Below the pieces are notes generated by a model that saw nothing but the letters and a program-made list of their open reading frames with translations, did no database searches and had not been told where the DNA came from. DNA of 64,000 bases from NCBI GenBank assembly GCA_965197545.1, contig CBDANJ010000006.1:62001-126000 (forward strand), written 5' to 3'. Positions 16,144 to 25,735 of this stretch are shown here, one piece after another. The DNA comes from CATOSP01 sp965197545 (lineage in GTDB: Bacteria; Chloroflexota; Dehalococcoidia; Lucifugimonadales; UBA3495). The position numbers and the translations under genes were made by a program. The stretch's first letter is position 1, and each line of letters begins with the position of its first letter.

Positions 16144-17472
16144 ATGTGGCGTCTCATCATCGTCCCGGTCCTGGCCGTCATCGTCTTCGCGGCGTCTTAT
16201 TTCTATTTCTACACCGGCAGCGGCTACAGCGCCCCGCCCTCCCCGGAGGCCCCGGTGGCCCACCTGACCGCCCCGGTCTCGACGGTTGGGGACTTCGAGG
16301 ACCGTCCCCGAATCAGCAGAGGGACCCTGGTGGTGGACGGGCTCCACGGCAACAACACCTCCAGGGAGGAGCTTTCGGCGTTCCTCTCCCTGGTCGCCGG
16401 CCGGGGCTACGAAGTGAAGGTGCTGGGGGAGTCGGCCCGGTTCGGCGGCTTCCTGAGCTCCGACCCCTCCGTCAGCTTCAAACGGCTGGAGGAGGAGCTG
16501 CGCGGGGCCGACAGCCTGCTGGTGGCCGTGCCCCAGGACCGCTACAGCCCGGAGGAAGTAGACCTGGTTGAGGAGTTCGTCGCCCGCAAGGGCGGGAAGC
16601 TGCTCATGATCGGCGACACCACCCGCCGCCACGAACTCAACAGCCTGGCGGGCCGCTTCGGGGTGTCCTTCCAGCCCGACTACCTGTTCAACACCGTCGA
16701 GTACGACCTGAACTTCCAAAACGTGATCGTAAGGGACTTCCTGCCCGGCGAGATCACCAGGGGCGTGGGACAGATATCCCTCTACTCCGCAAGCTCCGTC
16801 AAGGGCCCCGGACCGGGCCTGGCGGTGGCCGACGGCAACACCCGCTCCTCCATGTCCGAGTCGCCGGGACCCTTCTATCCCCTGGTGCAGGCCGGGGACG
16901 GCCGGGCGCTGGCCCTGGGCGACCTGACGTTCATGGTCCCGCCCAGGAACTCGGTGCTGGACAACAACCGGCTACTGGCCAACATCGCCGATTTCCTTAC
17001 CGAGTCGGAGAGGGAATTCACGCTGTCGGACTTCCCCCACTTCTTCAGGGGCGGGGTGGACATACTGCTGGGCCGTCCCGAGCTTCTGGACCTGGCTTCC
17101 GGCCTGGGAGAGGACATCTCCAAGGCCACGGCGGCAACGGCCACGGTGGCCCCTGCGGAGGACAGCTCCAGGGACAGTGTGTTCCTTGGCCTCTACGATG
17201 ACGCCCCCGAGGTGGCCCAGTACCTGCAGTTGGCCGGGGTCCAGGTAGATGGGGTAAATGGGATAGAAGGCCGCCTGCGGACCCCCTTCACCGCCGGCAT
17301 GGACACCGCTGACACCGGGGTCATTCTGCTGCACGCAGCCGATGAGCGCCGCGTCTTGGTGGCGCTGGCCGACTCCCAGGAGTCCCTGGACGGGTTGGTG
17401 TCCCAACTCCGGTCCGGCGGATTTCGCGCGGGGCTGGTGGGCGATTTTGTAGGAGTGTACCGTTTCAAATGA
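16144..17472 (+). CDS. DUF4350-like membrane-anchored protein
   Basis: A 442-residue protein with one N-terminal membrane span (LIIVPVLAVIVFAASYFYF) and a large extracytoplasmic region. The segment LVVDGLHGNNTSREELSAFLSLV through DSLLVAVPQDRYSPEEVDLVEEFVARKGGKLLMIGD resembles DUF4350/GATase-like domains found in exported proteins next to membrane-complex genes. No catalytic residues are clear. It starts one base after the SppA stop and overlaps the next gene by four bases, so the three are translationally coupled and probably act together at the membrane. Confidence 0.65.
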   Translation: MWRLIIVPVLAVIVFAASYFYFYTGSGYSAPPSPEAPVAHLTAPVSTVGDFEDRPRISRGTLVVDGLHGNNTSREELSAFLSLVAGRGYEVKVLGESARFGGFLSSDPSVSFKRLEEELRGADSLLVAVPQDRYSPEEVDLVEEFVARKGGKLLMIGDTTRRHELNSLAGRFGVSFQPDYLFNTVEYDLNFQNVIVRDFLPGEITRGVGQISLYSASSVKGPGPGLAVADGNTRSSMSESPGPFYPLVQAGDGRALALGDLTFMVPPRNSVLDNNRLLANIADFLTESEREFTLSDFPHFFRGGVDILLGRPELLDLASGLGEDISKATAATATVAPAEDSSRDSVFLGLYDDAPEVAQYLQLAGVQVDGVNGIEGRLRTPFTAGMDTADTGVILLHAADERRVLVALADSQESLDGLVSQLRSGGFRAGLVGDFVGVYRFK

Positions 17473-19172
17473 TGATCACTAAACGGCTCACCGGCTTGTT
17501 GGCCCTGGGCTTTATCCTGCTCCTGGCCCTGGCCTGCACGGCCCAGCAGGAGGCGAAGCCGTTCACGCCGCCGGAGTCCACCGCCGCGCCGGACATAGCT
17601 GCCACCGTCACCGCCAGGGACCGGGCATTGTCCCAGGGAGGCCCGGAAGCCACGCCAGTGCCCGCCAGCGTTAGCCAGGCGGCCGGCGAGTTCGCCGCGT
17701 CCTACGCATCCCTGTCCCAGGAATGGGACGGGGTACACCGGGACCTGGACACGTGGCGGCAGGGTCTGACTTCCTGCGACGCAAGCGCGGTGCGGGTGGC
17801 CTTGCGTGGTTTCTCCGGCGACTTCAGCGCCGTTTCCCGCGCCGCCCAGGGTCTCTCCCGCCACCCGTCGGTCAGGGGCATGTCCGACCAGCTAATCGAG
17901 GCCGCCCGGCAGGAAGACGCAGCCCTTCGCCGCCTGCGGGACACCTGGCAGCCGGGACAGCCCGGCCCCGCTCCGGAGCCCGCGTCCGAGTCCTCTTCTT
18001 CGTTTGGAAGCAAGGGAAGTAACGGGGAATCGGACAAGGATAACGGCGCCGGCAACGCGGTGGCCGTGCCCGCTCATCAACCGGGATTCGAGGGTGTGGC
18101 CCAGGCCCGCGCCAACGCCCTGTCTCTCAGGCAAAGCGTTGCGGACCAGCTAAGCGACCTGCAGGACTTGACCGGCGCGGACTCCGAGGCCCAGGTAGCG
18201 GCCTTCGCCGCCGCCGTCGACGCCCTCGGCGAACAGTGGGACCAGTTCCAAGCCGATTACGATTCCTTCCGCGCCGCCCAACCGGGCCAGACCCCCGAGG
18301 AGAGCCTGAAGAGGCTCAACAGCCTGGTCGGCCAGCACCGGGAGATCGTGCTGGCCCAGCGCGCCCTGCCGCCGGGAGCCAACACCCGCCGCGTGTCCGA
18401 CGTGCTGGCCATTGCCGCACAGGATGAGGACTCGGCCCTGCGCCGGTTGCGCGGTTCCTTCCAGCAGGGAGGGGAGGTTGAGGGCGGCAACGGCGAAGAC
18501 GCCGGACCCGCGCTGATCCCGGGTCTGTTCGGACTGCCTGTTCCGGGAGACGCGGCGGAAGAAACGCCGGAGAACGGGGAGGGCGGGATGGAAGAGAGTC
18601 CCACGCCCGAGCCCAAGGGCAACGGCGGCTCCGCGGTAGAGGTGGGCATCCAGGCTGGAGACCCCGGACTGTTCGACGCCTTCGACGTGCAGTTGGGGAT
18701 GACCAACCAGGCCCGCCGGGAAGCGGGCCTCGCCCTGGCCGGAGCGGTGTCAGCCGCTTCCGCCGGCAGCCGGGCGGCGGTGACCGGCTTCACCATCGGC
18801 CATGACGGCCTGGTGCGCAGTTGGGACGGGTTCCACGGCGACTACGATAGTTGGACGGCCACCGAGGGAGGCTGCGACCGGGCCGCCGCCACCGCCGCCA
18901 TCGGCGGGTTCGCCCTGCGCATGGGGGACATCGCCGCGTCGGCCAGGCAGTTGCCCAAGGCCCGGCCGCTGCGCTCCCTGGGAGAGTTGACGGTTGAAGC
19001 CGCCCAGCGGGAGGAAGAAGCCCTGAGGGAGTTGCGCGGCGTCTGGAGCCCCTTCGAAGCCTCGGTCTACCAGGGGTTGGACCGTGAGATCACCGCCTCG
19101 GGCAAGATGCGGCGCCAGGTTTCCCTGGGCATCCTGGAGCTTCTCGACCGCTACGGCATCTCCGCGCCGTAG
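17469..19172 (+). CDS. Lipoprotein with three divergent helical repeats
   Basis: 567 residues. The signal peptide ends in LALAC (lipobox), so it is probably lipid-anchored. The mature protein holds three related units of about 80 residues, near 77-160, 258-335 and 455-530. Each opens with WDGVHRDLDTW, WDQFQADYDSF or WDGFHGDYDSW and closes with ALRRLRDTW, ALRRLRGSF or ALRELRGVW. The units are separated by Gly/Glu/Pro-rich linkers. I do not recognise the fold; a helical bundle is likely. It overlaps the DUF4350-like gene by four bases. Possibly a scaffold or substrate for the SppA/DUF4350 pair. Confidence 0.75.
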   Translation: MMITKRLTGLLALGFILLLALACTAQQEAKPFTPPESTAAPDIAATVTARDRALSQGGPEATPVPASVSQAAGEFAASYASLSQEWDGVHRDLDTWRQGLTSCDASAVRVALRGFSGDFSAVSRAAQGLSRHPSVRGMSDQLIEAARQEDAALRRLRDTWQPGQPGPAPEPASESSSSFGSKGSNGESDKDNGAGNAVAVPAHQPGFEGVAQARANALSLRQSVADQLSDLQDLTGADSEAQVAAFAAAVDALGEQWDQFQADYDSFRAAQPGQTPEESLKRLNSLVGQHREIVLAQRALPPGANTRRVSDVLAIAAQDEDSALRRLRGSFQQGGEVEGGNGEDAGPALIPGLFGLPVPGDAAEETPENGEGGMEESPTPEPKGNGGSAVEVGIQAGDPGLFDAFDVQLGMTNQARREAGLALAGAVSAASAGSRAAVTGFTIGHDGLVRSWDGFHGDYDSWTATEGGCDRAAATAAIGGFALRMGDIAASARQLPKARPLRSLGELTVEAAQREEEALRELRGVWSPFEASVYQGLDREITASGKMRRQVSLGILELLDRYGISAP

Positions 19173-19368
19173 GCCGCGAGGCTGATGTAGTCCCCAGAGT
19201 GTTTCATTTTCACAATGAAATGCCGATCAGGCCTGCTAACCCCGCTCATGGTGAACGGAGTGTAGGGGAGCCCAAGGACTGGCCAGACTGGAAAAGCCCT
19301 TCGACTTCACTAAAGGTGAGCGGGGCAACGATTAAGGAAAGTCCCTGGGGTACGCTTCTCCAGCGACG

Positions 19369-20550
19369 TTAGCGGTAGATCTTCCTGGGGCCGACGGTCT
19401 TCATGTAACCTTCGTAGTTGCGGCGGGTCTCGGAGATCGAGTCGCCGCCGAACTTCTCCATAAGTGCGTCGGCCAGCACCATTGCAACCATCGCCTCGCC
19501 AATGACTCCGGCAGGGGGCACCTGGCAAACGTCGGAACGCTCGAAGTGCGCCTGCACGGGTTCCCCGGTGTCCAGATCGACCGAGGGCAAGGGGTTCCGC
19601 AGAGTGGCGATCGGCTTGATCGCGAACCGGGCTATGACGGGCATCCCCGTGGTCATACCGCCTTCAGTGCCTCCGGAACGGTTGGTATTGCGTTGCCAGG
19701 GATTGTCCGGGTCGGTCACCGGCTCGATGACGTCCTGAAACTCAGAGCCGCGCCTGCTGATGGCCGCCCAGCCTTCGCCAATGGAAACGGCTTTAACGGC
19801 ATTGATGGACATCAGGGCCTGGGCGATCCGGGCGTCAATTTTGCGGTCCCAGTGAACGTGAGAACCCAACCCGATAGGTACGTTTTCCGCCACGACCTCG
19901 ACTGTGCCGCCTACAGTATCCCCGGCTTCCTTCGCCTCGTCGATTTCGACCATCATGCGGGCCGCGGCTTCAGCATCGGCGCAGCGTACCGGCGATTCCT
20001 CGACCGCGTCCCAATCAATGGCCCCCTGGGGTTCCGCCCAGACCGGTCCGATCGAGATGGCATGACTGTGCAACTTGATTCCGAATTCCTCCAGCAAACG
20101 CATGGATATCGATCCCGCGGCTACCCTGGCGGCCGTCTCCCGGGCGCTGGCCCGCTCCAGGGAGTTGCGCACGTCGTCGAAACCGTACTTCATGGTGCCT
20201 GGCAGGTCGGCATGGCCGGGGCGAATTCGGGTGACGCGGGCATTCCGGCCTTCCTGAGATGGGTTCTCCACGTATTCGACGGCCATAGCTTCTTGCCAGT
20301 TGACCCAGTCCTTGTTTTCCATGGTCATGCCGATGGGACTGCCAAGGGTGTAGCCGTGGCGCACGCCGGAAATTATGCTGGCGCGGTCCTGCTCGATGAG
20401 CATCCGGCCACCCCGTCCATAACCCCGCTGCCTGCGCGCTAACTGGACTCCGATATAGTCCTCGCTAATCGGCAGTGCCGCAGGAACGCCTTCGACGATT
20501 ATCACCAGGCCCTGTCCATGGGACTCTCCAGCCGTGAACCAACGGATCAT
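19369..20550 (-). CDS. aroC: Chorismate synthase
   Basis: A 393-residue enzyme that makes chorismate from EPSP using reduced FMN. Family signatures are GESHGQGLVIIVEGVPA near the start, RRQRGYGRGGRM, GIRHG-like SGVRHGYTLGSPI, the RPGHADLPGTMKYG block, and NRSGGTEGGMTTGMPV followed by ATLRNPLPSVDL. The ATG at 20550 follows GGAGAACA; the upstream GTG at 20568 is less likely. It lies downstream of aroE on the same strand, 61 bases apart, so two shikimate-pathway steps are paired. Confidence 0.96.
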   Translation of the reverse strand: MIRWFTAGESHGQGLVIIVEGVPAALPISEDYIGVQLARRQRGYGRGGRMLIEQDRASIISGVRHGYTLGSPIGMTMENKDWVNWQEAMAVEYVENPSQEGRNARVTRIRPGHADLPGTMKYGFDDVRNSLERASARETAARVAAGSISMRLLEEFGIKLHSHAISIGPVWAEPQGAIDWDAVEESPVRCADAEAAARMMVEIDEAKEAGDTVGGTVEVVAENVPIGLGSHVHWDRKIDARIAQALMSINAVKAVSIGEGWAAISRRGSEFQDVIEPVTDPDNPWQRNTNRSGGTEGGMTTGMPVIARFAIKPIATLRNPLPSVDLDTGEPVQAHFERSDVCQVPPAGVIGEAMVAMVLADALMEKFGGDSISETRRNYEGYMKTVGPRKIYR

Positions 20551-20611
20551 ATCGTGTTCTCCAGACACCAGATGGGGGAACGGGACATAAGACGGCGGCG
20601 AGCGGCAGTCC

Positions 20612-21463
20612 TCAGCGGGACGCCATAGCCCGGGTTGCCGCTTCCAGCATCACATCCACCGGGGCGGGCTGACCGGTCCACATCTCGAAGGAATCCGCAC
20701 CCTGGTACACCAACATGTGAATCCCGCCCAGGCACTTCGCGCCCGCGGCGTTGGCCTCTCGCAAGAGGGGGGTATCCAGGGGATTATATACCAGGTCGTT
20801 GACCAAGGCCGTGAAAGGAATTTGTTCGCGGGAGATGGGGGAGCCCGCCTCGTCGGGGCCGTGACTCATTCCGACGGAAGTACAGTTGACGATTAGCGCA
20901 GCCGCCGATGCGCCAACATCCAGACCGGGACCGGTTAATTCAATGGCGTCGGCCTGAACGCCACCGCCCAGCGCTAGCTCGGCCAGCCGTTGTGCCCTCG
21001 CCAACGTGCGGTTCGCAATGGTCAGGTGTCCCACACCCTGCCTGACGAGGGCGAGGACAACGCCCCGGGCCGCGCCGCCCGCTCCGAGAATGAGGACCCG
21101 GCGTCCGGCTGGGTCCAATCCGCCGACCTCCCGGAGCGCCCGCAAAAAGCCGGAGCCGTCAGTGTTGTGACCCGTGAGCATCCCGTCGCGATTGACTATG
21201 GTGTTCACTGCCCCGGCGCTGGAGGCCCATTCATCCACGTGGTCCAGATGCGGGATAACCGCTTCTTTATGAGGAACGGTGACGTTTATGCCAAGGACGC
21301 CAGATGAACGAAGCTGCCGGACGAATTCTCCCACGTCGTCGGGCGCGACCTGGTAGGCGCGGTACGAAGCATCAATACCCAGATGTTCCAACGCCGCCTG
21401 CTGGAACAGTGGCGATATGGAGTGTCCTATAGGGTCACCGATTATCCCCAACTTGCTATCCAC
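20612..21463 (-). CDS. aroE: Shikimate dehydrogenase
   Basis: A 283-residue NADP-dependent enzyme that reduces 3-dehydroshikimate. Visible motifs are GDPIGHSISPLFQ (substrate site), NVTVPHKE with the catalytic lysine, NTDGSGF, the dinucleotide-binding GAGGAARGV and the adenine-phosphate region NRTLARAQ. Normal length. It lies 28 bases downstream of valS and is followed by aroC. Confidence 0.95.
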   Translation of the reverse strand: MDSKLGIIGDPIGHSISPLFQQAALEHLGIDASYRAYQVAPDDVGEFVRQLRSSGVLGINVTVPHKEAVIPHLDHVDEWASSAGAVNTIVNRDGMLTGHNTDGSGFLRALREVGGLDPAGRRVLILGAGGAARGVVLALVRQGVGHLTIANRTLARAQRLAELALGGGVQADAIELTGPGLDVGASAAALIVNCTSVGMSHGPDEAGSPISREQIPFTALVNDLVYNPLDTPLLREANAAGAKCLGGIHMLVYQGADSFEMWTGQPAPVDVMLEAATRAMASR

Positions 21464-21491
21464 GGGGTCCCACCATCCATGAGCGGACTGG

Positions 21492-24200
21492 CTAGCTCTC
21501 TAGCTGGGCCAGGATTTCACCAAGCCGCTGGCTTGTTTCTTGGAGAGACTTCAATCGTTCCTGTTCGGTCACCACGACGTCGGGACGCGCCTTGGCCAGG
21601 AATTCGGGTTTTGAGACCAGGTTGGATACCCGGTCCAGGTTTCGCTGGCAGTCTTCAAGCTCCTTGCGCAGCCGCTCGGCTTCGGTAGGCAGGTCAACCA
21701 CGCCTTCCAGGGGGAGGCGGACCACCAGAGGGTTGATTAGGAGGGTAATCCCCTTCGGCTGGCCGGTAGTCGTGGAGCCGACGGAAACGACGCTCAACGG
21801 TTCGATTCTCGTCAGGGTGCGGATGACTTCCGCCTCTTCCTCAATGGCGTTCTGAAGACCGTCCGCTTCCACAACCGCTTCCAGGTATTGGCTGGGGGGA
21901 ATCCGTAACTGGGCACGGGTGTTCCGGATCGCCCTAACAGTCTGCATCACCAGGGAAATTTCGCCTTCGGCCTGGCTGTCCTCGTAGCCCTCGGTCACCT
22001 CGGGGTAGGTGGAGACCATTATCGACGGCGAATGTTCGCCCTCCGACGGCAATTGGTCCACCAGGTTTTGCCATATCTCTTCGGTGATAAACGGCATAAA
22101 GGGATGGAGCAGTCTAAGTGTACGTTCGAGCACGTGGGCCAGCGTGGGCAGTGGCGAGGGATTCAGACCGGAACGAGTCCTGATTTTGGCCATCTCGATG
22201 TACCAGTCGCAGAAATCGTTCCAAATGAAGTCGTAAAGCTGTTGCTGGGCCTCTCCCAGCTCGAAGGTTTCCAGGGAACGGCTCACCCCGTCAATGGTGC
22301 GGTTGAGCCTTCCGACGATCCACCGGTCCTCCCGGTGCTCCGGCCGATAGCCGCCGGACCACGGCCCCGTACCGGTCTGGCCGTCAACGCTGGTCATGAC
22401 GAACCGGGCCGCGTTCCAGACCTTGTTTGCGAAATTGCGCGCCGATTCCAACTTGCCTTCGGTGAGACGCAAGTCGTTGCCGGGTGCGGTGCCGGTGGTC
22501 AACGCGAACCGCAGGGCATCGGTGCCGTACTTGTCGATGAGCTCCAGGGGGTCCAAAACGTTGCCCCTAGTCTTGCTCATCTTCGCGCCCGAGCCGTCCC
22601 GGACCATTCCGTGCAAGAACACCGTGCGGAAGGGGACTTGTCCCGTGTTTTCCAGCCCCATCATTATCATGCGGGCGACCCAGAAGAACAGGATGTCGTA
22701 CCCGGTTTCCATCACCGCCGTGGGGTAGAAATAGTCGAGGTCGTCGGTCTTGGCGGGCCAACCCAGGGTGGAATGGGGCCATAGGCCAGAGCTGAACCAA
22801 GTGTCCAGGACATCGGGGTCCTGATGTATATCCACCGAGCCGCAGGAGGCGCAGCTTGACGGGTCTTCCATGGCCGAGGTCTGCTGCCCGCAGGCGCCGC
22901 AGTACCACACCGGGATCCGGTGCCCCCACCAGAGCTGGCGGCTGATGCACCAGTCCCGTATGTTTTCCAGCCAGTTGAGGTAAACGCGGGTGAAGCGCTC
23001 GGGGACGATGTTGATATCCCCGTGGGCGACGGCGGCGTATGCCCGTCCCGCGATGCTGTCCGGTTCGTCGTGATGGCCTACGTTGACGAACCACTGTAGG
23101 CTAATCAAGGGTTCCACGACGGTACTGCAACGCTGGCATGTGCCAATGGCGTTGCTGTGATGTTCGACTTTCTCCAGCAGCCCCAGGGCATCCAGCTCAG
23201 CCGCCACGTCTTCCCTGGCCTGGAACCGCTCGAAGCCCTGGTATTTCCCGGCCTCCTCGGTCATGTTGCCGTCAAAACCGACCACATTGATGAATTCCAG
23301 GTTATGCCGAATCCCTACCTCAAAGTCCATCGCGTCGTGGGACGGAGTAACCTTCAGTGCGCCGGACCCAAACTCTGGGGTGATTCCCTCGTCGCCGACG
23401 ATGGGGATGATGCGTCCCATGATTGGAAGGGTTACGCTCTTCCCGACAAGATGCTTGTAGCGTTCATCTTCGGGGTGAACGGCTACCGCGGTGTCGCCCA
23501 GCATGGTTTCCGGGCGGGTCGTGGCCACGGTGATGTAGGAGTCGCCGCCGCCGGTTAACCCATCGCTCAAGGGATAGTGGATGTAATATAGGAGCCCGTC
23601 TTGCTCCTGATATTCGACCTCCAGGTCGGACAGGGCGGTGGCGCAGCGAGGACACCAGTTGATGATCCGTTGGTGGCGATAGATGAGACCCTTATTGAAG
23701 AGGTTGACGAAGGTAGTGCGGACCGCGTCGACGGGACCGGGGTCCAGGGTGAATCTAAGGCGGGACCAGTCGCACGAGGCTCCGAGCCGTTTGTGCTGCT
23801 CGTCAATAGTTTCTCCGTAGGTCTCGACCCATTCCCAGACTCTTTCCTGGAACTTTTCCCTGCCGATCTCGTGCCTGTTGGTCCCCTCGCTGGCGAGCAA
23901 CCGCTCGACCACCCACTGAGTTGCGATGCCGGCGTGGTCCTTACCCGGCAACCAGAGGGTGGGGTCTCCCAGCATCCGGCGCCACCGGATGAGGATGTCT
24001 TGCAGCGCGGCGGTAAGGGCGTGCCCCAGGTGGAGTTCACCGGTAACGTTGGGCGGGGGCATGATGATGGTAAACGGCTGGGAACCGGGGATTATTTCCG
24101 GAGTAAAATAACCGCTGGACAACCAGTTATCGTAGACCCGCCGCTCTACGGTTGCGGGGTCGTAGGCGCTGGGAATCTGGGAAGAGGGGGAGGCGGTCAT
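21492..24200 (-). CDS. valS: Valine--tRNA ligase
   Basis: A 902-residue class I synthetase. The HIGH-type motif is in PPPNVTGELHLGHAL near residue 55 and the KMSK motif in GAKMSKTRGNVLDP near residue 540. The editing domain (TTRPETMLGDTAVAVHPED), a WCISRQLWWGHRIPVWYC block and a zinc-ribbon-like Cys set follow. The C-terminal coiled-coil arm is present (EAERLRKELEDCQRNLDRV...). The ATG at 24200 has AAGGAG before it. No T-box leader was recognised in the 296 bases upstream. Confidence 0.97.
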   Translation of the reverse strand: MTASPSSQIPSAYDPATVERRVYDNWLSSGYFTPEIIPGSQPFTIIMPPPNVTGELHLGHALTAALQDILIRWRRMLGDPTLWLPGKDHAGIATQWVVERLLASEGTNRHEIGREKFQERVWEWVETYGETIDEQHKRLGASCDWSRLRFTLDPGPVDAVRTTFVNLFNKGLIYRHQRIINWCPRCATALSDLEVEYQEQDGLLYYIHYPLSDGLTGGGDSYITVATTRPETMLGDTAVAVHPEDERYKHLVGKSVTLPIMGRIIPIVGDEGITPEFGSGALKVTPSHDAMDFEVGIRHNLEFINVVGFDGNMTEEAGKYQGFERFQAREDVAAELDALGLLEKVEHHSNAIGTCQRCSTVVEPLISLQWFVNVGHHDEPDSIAGRAYAAVAHGDINIVPERFTRVYLNWLENIRDWCISRQLWWGHRIPVWYCGACGQQTSAMEDPSSCASCGSVDIHQDPDVLDTWFSSGLWPHSTLGWPAKTDDLDYFYPTAVMETGYDILFFWVARMIMMGLENTGQVPFRTVFLHGMVRDGSGAKMSKTRGNVLDPLELIDKYGTDALRFALTTGTAPGNDLRLTEGKLESARNFANKVWNAARFVMTSVDGQTGTGPWSGGYRPEHREDRWIVGRLNRTIDGVSRSLETFELGEAQQQLYDFIWNDFCDWYIEMAKIRTRSGLNPSPLPTLAHVLERTLRLLHPFMPFITEEIWQNLVDQLPSEGEHSPSIMVSTYPEVTEGYEDSQAEGEISLVMQTVRAIRNTRAQLRIPPSQYLEAVVEADGLQNAIEEEAEVIRTLTRIEPLSVVSVGSTTTGQPKGITLLINPLVVRLPLEGVVDLPTEAERLRKELEDCQRNLDRVSNLVSKPEFLAKARPDVVVTEQERLKSLQETSQRLGEILAQLES

Positions 24201-24352
24201 GAGGGCTCCTTGCGTCCGGCGGGGAGAATATCGACTTACCGGCAGATCACTACGAAATTCGCCTTTTAATCAATATACCACCCGCTGGCTCCGGGAGTCT
24301 ATGAGCAATTGTAAGCCGAACAGGACGATTGCGAAGTTGTTCGATTGTCGCC

Positions 24353-24422
24353 GTCCCGCTTTGAAACAGCGGGACTCCAGGCTTGGAACCGTGGATTCCC
24401 GCATTCGCGGGAATCCACGGTT
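24353..24422. repeat. Two perfect hairpins between the S1-domain gene and valS
   Basis: GTCCCGCT/AGCGGGAC (24353-24375, 7-base loop) is followed by a 16-bp perfect stem (24387-24402 with 24407-24422, loop ATTC). The second has the core GGATTCCCGC/GCGGGAATCC. Neither is followed by a T run on either strand, so they look like intergenic palindromic repeats rather than classical terminators. They could still stabilise or shape the valS leader. Confidence 0.6.
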
Positions 24423-24496
24423 GGAGGCATATTCTACAGTGTGGAAAGACTTTGCAATCTTCCCTGTAAGCCGGACACACGGACCCGCGAAGAGAC

Positions 24497-25591
24497 CTAT
24501 AGGCCGAAAGCCTGCTTGTAGCTGAGACTCATGCGGCGGGTCTCTGCGTTGATGTTCAAGATCAAGACGCTAATCTGTTGCCCCGAATAGACACACTCCC
24601 TGGGGTTCTCCACCCGGCGCTGGGACAGCTCAGAGATGTGGACCAGCCCTTCGATACCCTCTTCGAGCCTTACGAACGCACCGAAGGGGACGATGTTGGT
24701 CACGGCGCCTTCAACAATCTGCCCGGCCCGGTAACGGTCGTGGACCGTGTCCCAGGGTTCAGGTTCGGTCCGCTTCAAGCTTAGCGTCAGCCGTCGCCTT
24801 TCTTGGTCTACGCGCAACACGGCGACTTCGACGGTTTCGCCCACGCTTACGATTTCGTCAGGCGTGCCGATCATGGTCCAGGAGAGTTCCGAGATGGGAA
24901 TCAGGCCGTCTATGTCGCCCAGGTTGACGAACGCGCCAAAGTCACGTATCGACGAGACTGTGCCGGAAAGGAGCTGCCCTTCTTCCAGAGTCGCGAGCAT
25001 ACGCGCCTGGGCTTCGGCGCGGCGACGCTGCCAGATGGCCCGTTCCGAGAAGATCAAACGGTCGCCGTCGCGGTCCAATTCCAGAATATTGAATTCGGCT
25101 TCCTGACCGAGGCGGCCTGCAACCGCCTCTTCCCGGTCCACGCCTTGCACCGGAGCCAACTGGGAGAACGGCGCGAAACCCCGAATGCCTTGCCAGTCCA
25201 CGACCAGGCCGCCGCGGTTTTGTCCCGTAACCCGGCCCGTTACCGTGGCGCCGTCGGAAAATAGCTGCTGTAGTTCCTCCCACCGCTGTTCCTCCAAGGC
25301 CTCGTCCATCGAGAGGAGGAGCATTCCGTCCGGTCCGCGCCCGCTAAGAATGGCGACGGAGACGCTTTGGCCCGGCGTTAGGCCTTCGCGTTCCGCCGGA
25401 TCCAAGAGGCGCATTTCCTGGGAGAGGACCATTCCTTCCATCTTTTGGCCGACGCTAACGACGATCCCTTCGTCGTCCCGCCGGACTACCTCGCCCAAAA
25501 CAACGTCACCTCGACGATAGGTCCGAGGGGCCAATTCCTCCTCGGCGATATCCGACATCTGAGAAAGGGCCTCGGCGTCAACTTCTGGCAC
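24497..25591 (-). CDS. Ribosomal protein S1-like protein with four S1 domains
   Basis: 364 residues, four consecutive S1 RNA-binding domains of about 70-80 residues. The last two are the most canonical (SGTVSSIRDFGAFVNLGDIDGLIPISELSW and GAVTNIVPFGAFVRLEEGIEGLVHISEL). The first two are divergent. Four-domain S1 proteins serve as the S1 homologue in many non-proteobacteria and help mRNA bind the ribosome. It is followed by valS. Whether it is the only S1 in the genome cannot be told. Confidence 0.88.
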   Translation of the reverse strand: MPEVDAEALSQMSDIAEEELAPRTYRRGDVVLGEVVRRDDEGIVVSVGQKMEGMVLSQEMRLLDPAEREGLTPGQSVSVAILSGRGPDGMLLLSMDEALEEQRWEELQQLFSDGATVTGRVTGQNRGGLVVDWQGIRGFAPFSQLAPVQGVDREEAVAGRLGQEAEFNILELDRDGDRLIFSERAIWQRRRAEAQARMLATLEEGQLLSGTVSSIRDFGAFVNLGDIDGLIPISELSWTMIGTPDEIVSVGETVEVAVLRVDQERRRLTLSLKRTEPEPWDTVHDRYRAGQIVEGAVTNIVPFGAFVRLEEGIEGLVHISELSQRRVENPRECVYSGQQISVLILNINAETRRMSLSYKQAFGL

Positions 25592-25735
25592 AGCGGCACA
25601 CGCTCCTTACCACCCACACGAATCTTGGGGAGTTGCTAAATGGCGCCGGTCAAAAGGCGCTAGTCTATCCCGCACTGGGAACCCGGCCGGCGTGGAATCG
25701 CTTTGGATATTCTTGAATATTCTACGTGCGAGGCC

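Noticed and set aside
22032..22784. 250-residue plus-strand frame inside valS
   Set aside because: Antisense shadow of a clearly coding gene.
24201..24496. T-box riboswitch upstream of valS
   Set aside because: The conserved AGGGTGGNACCGCG box is absent; a GGGTGGTAT near 24279-24287 is only a partial match.
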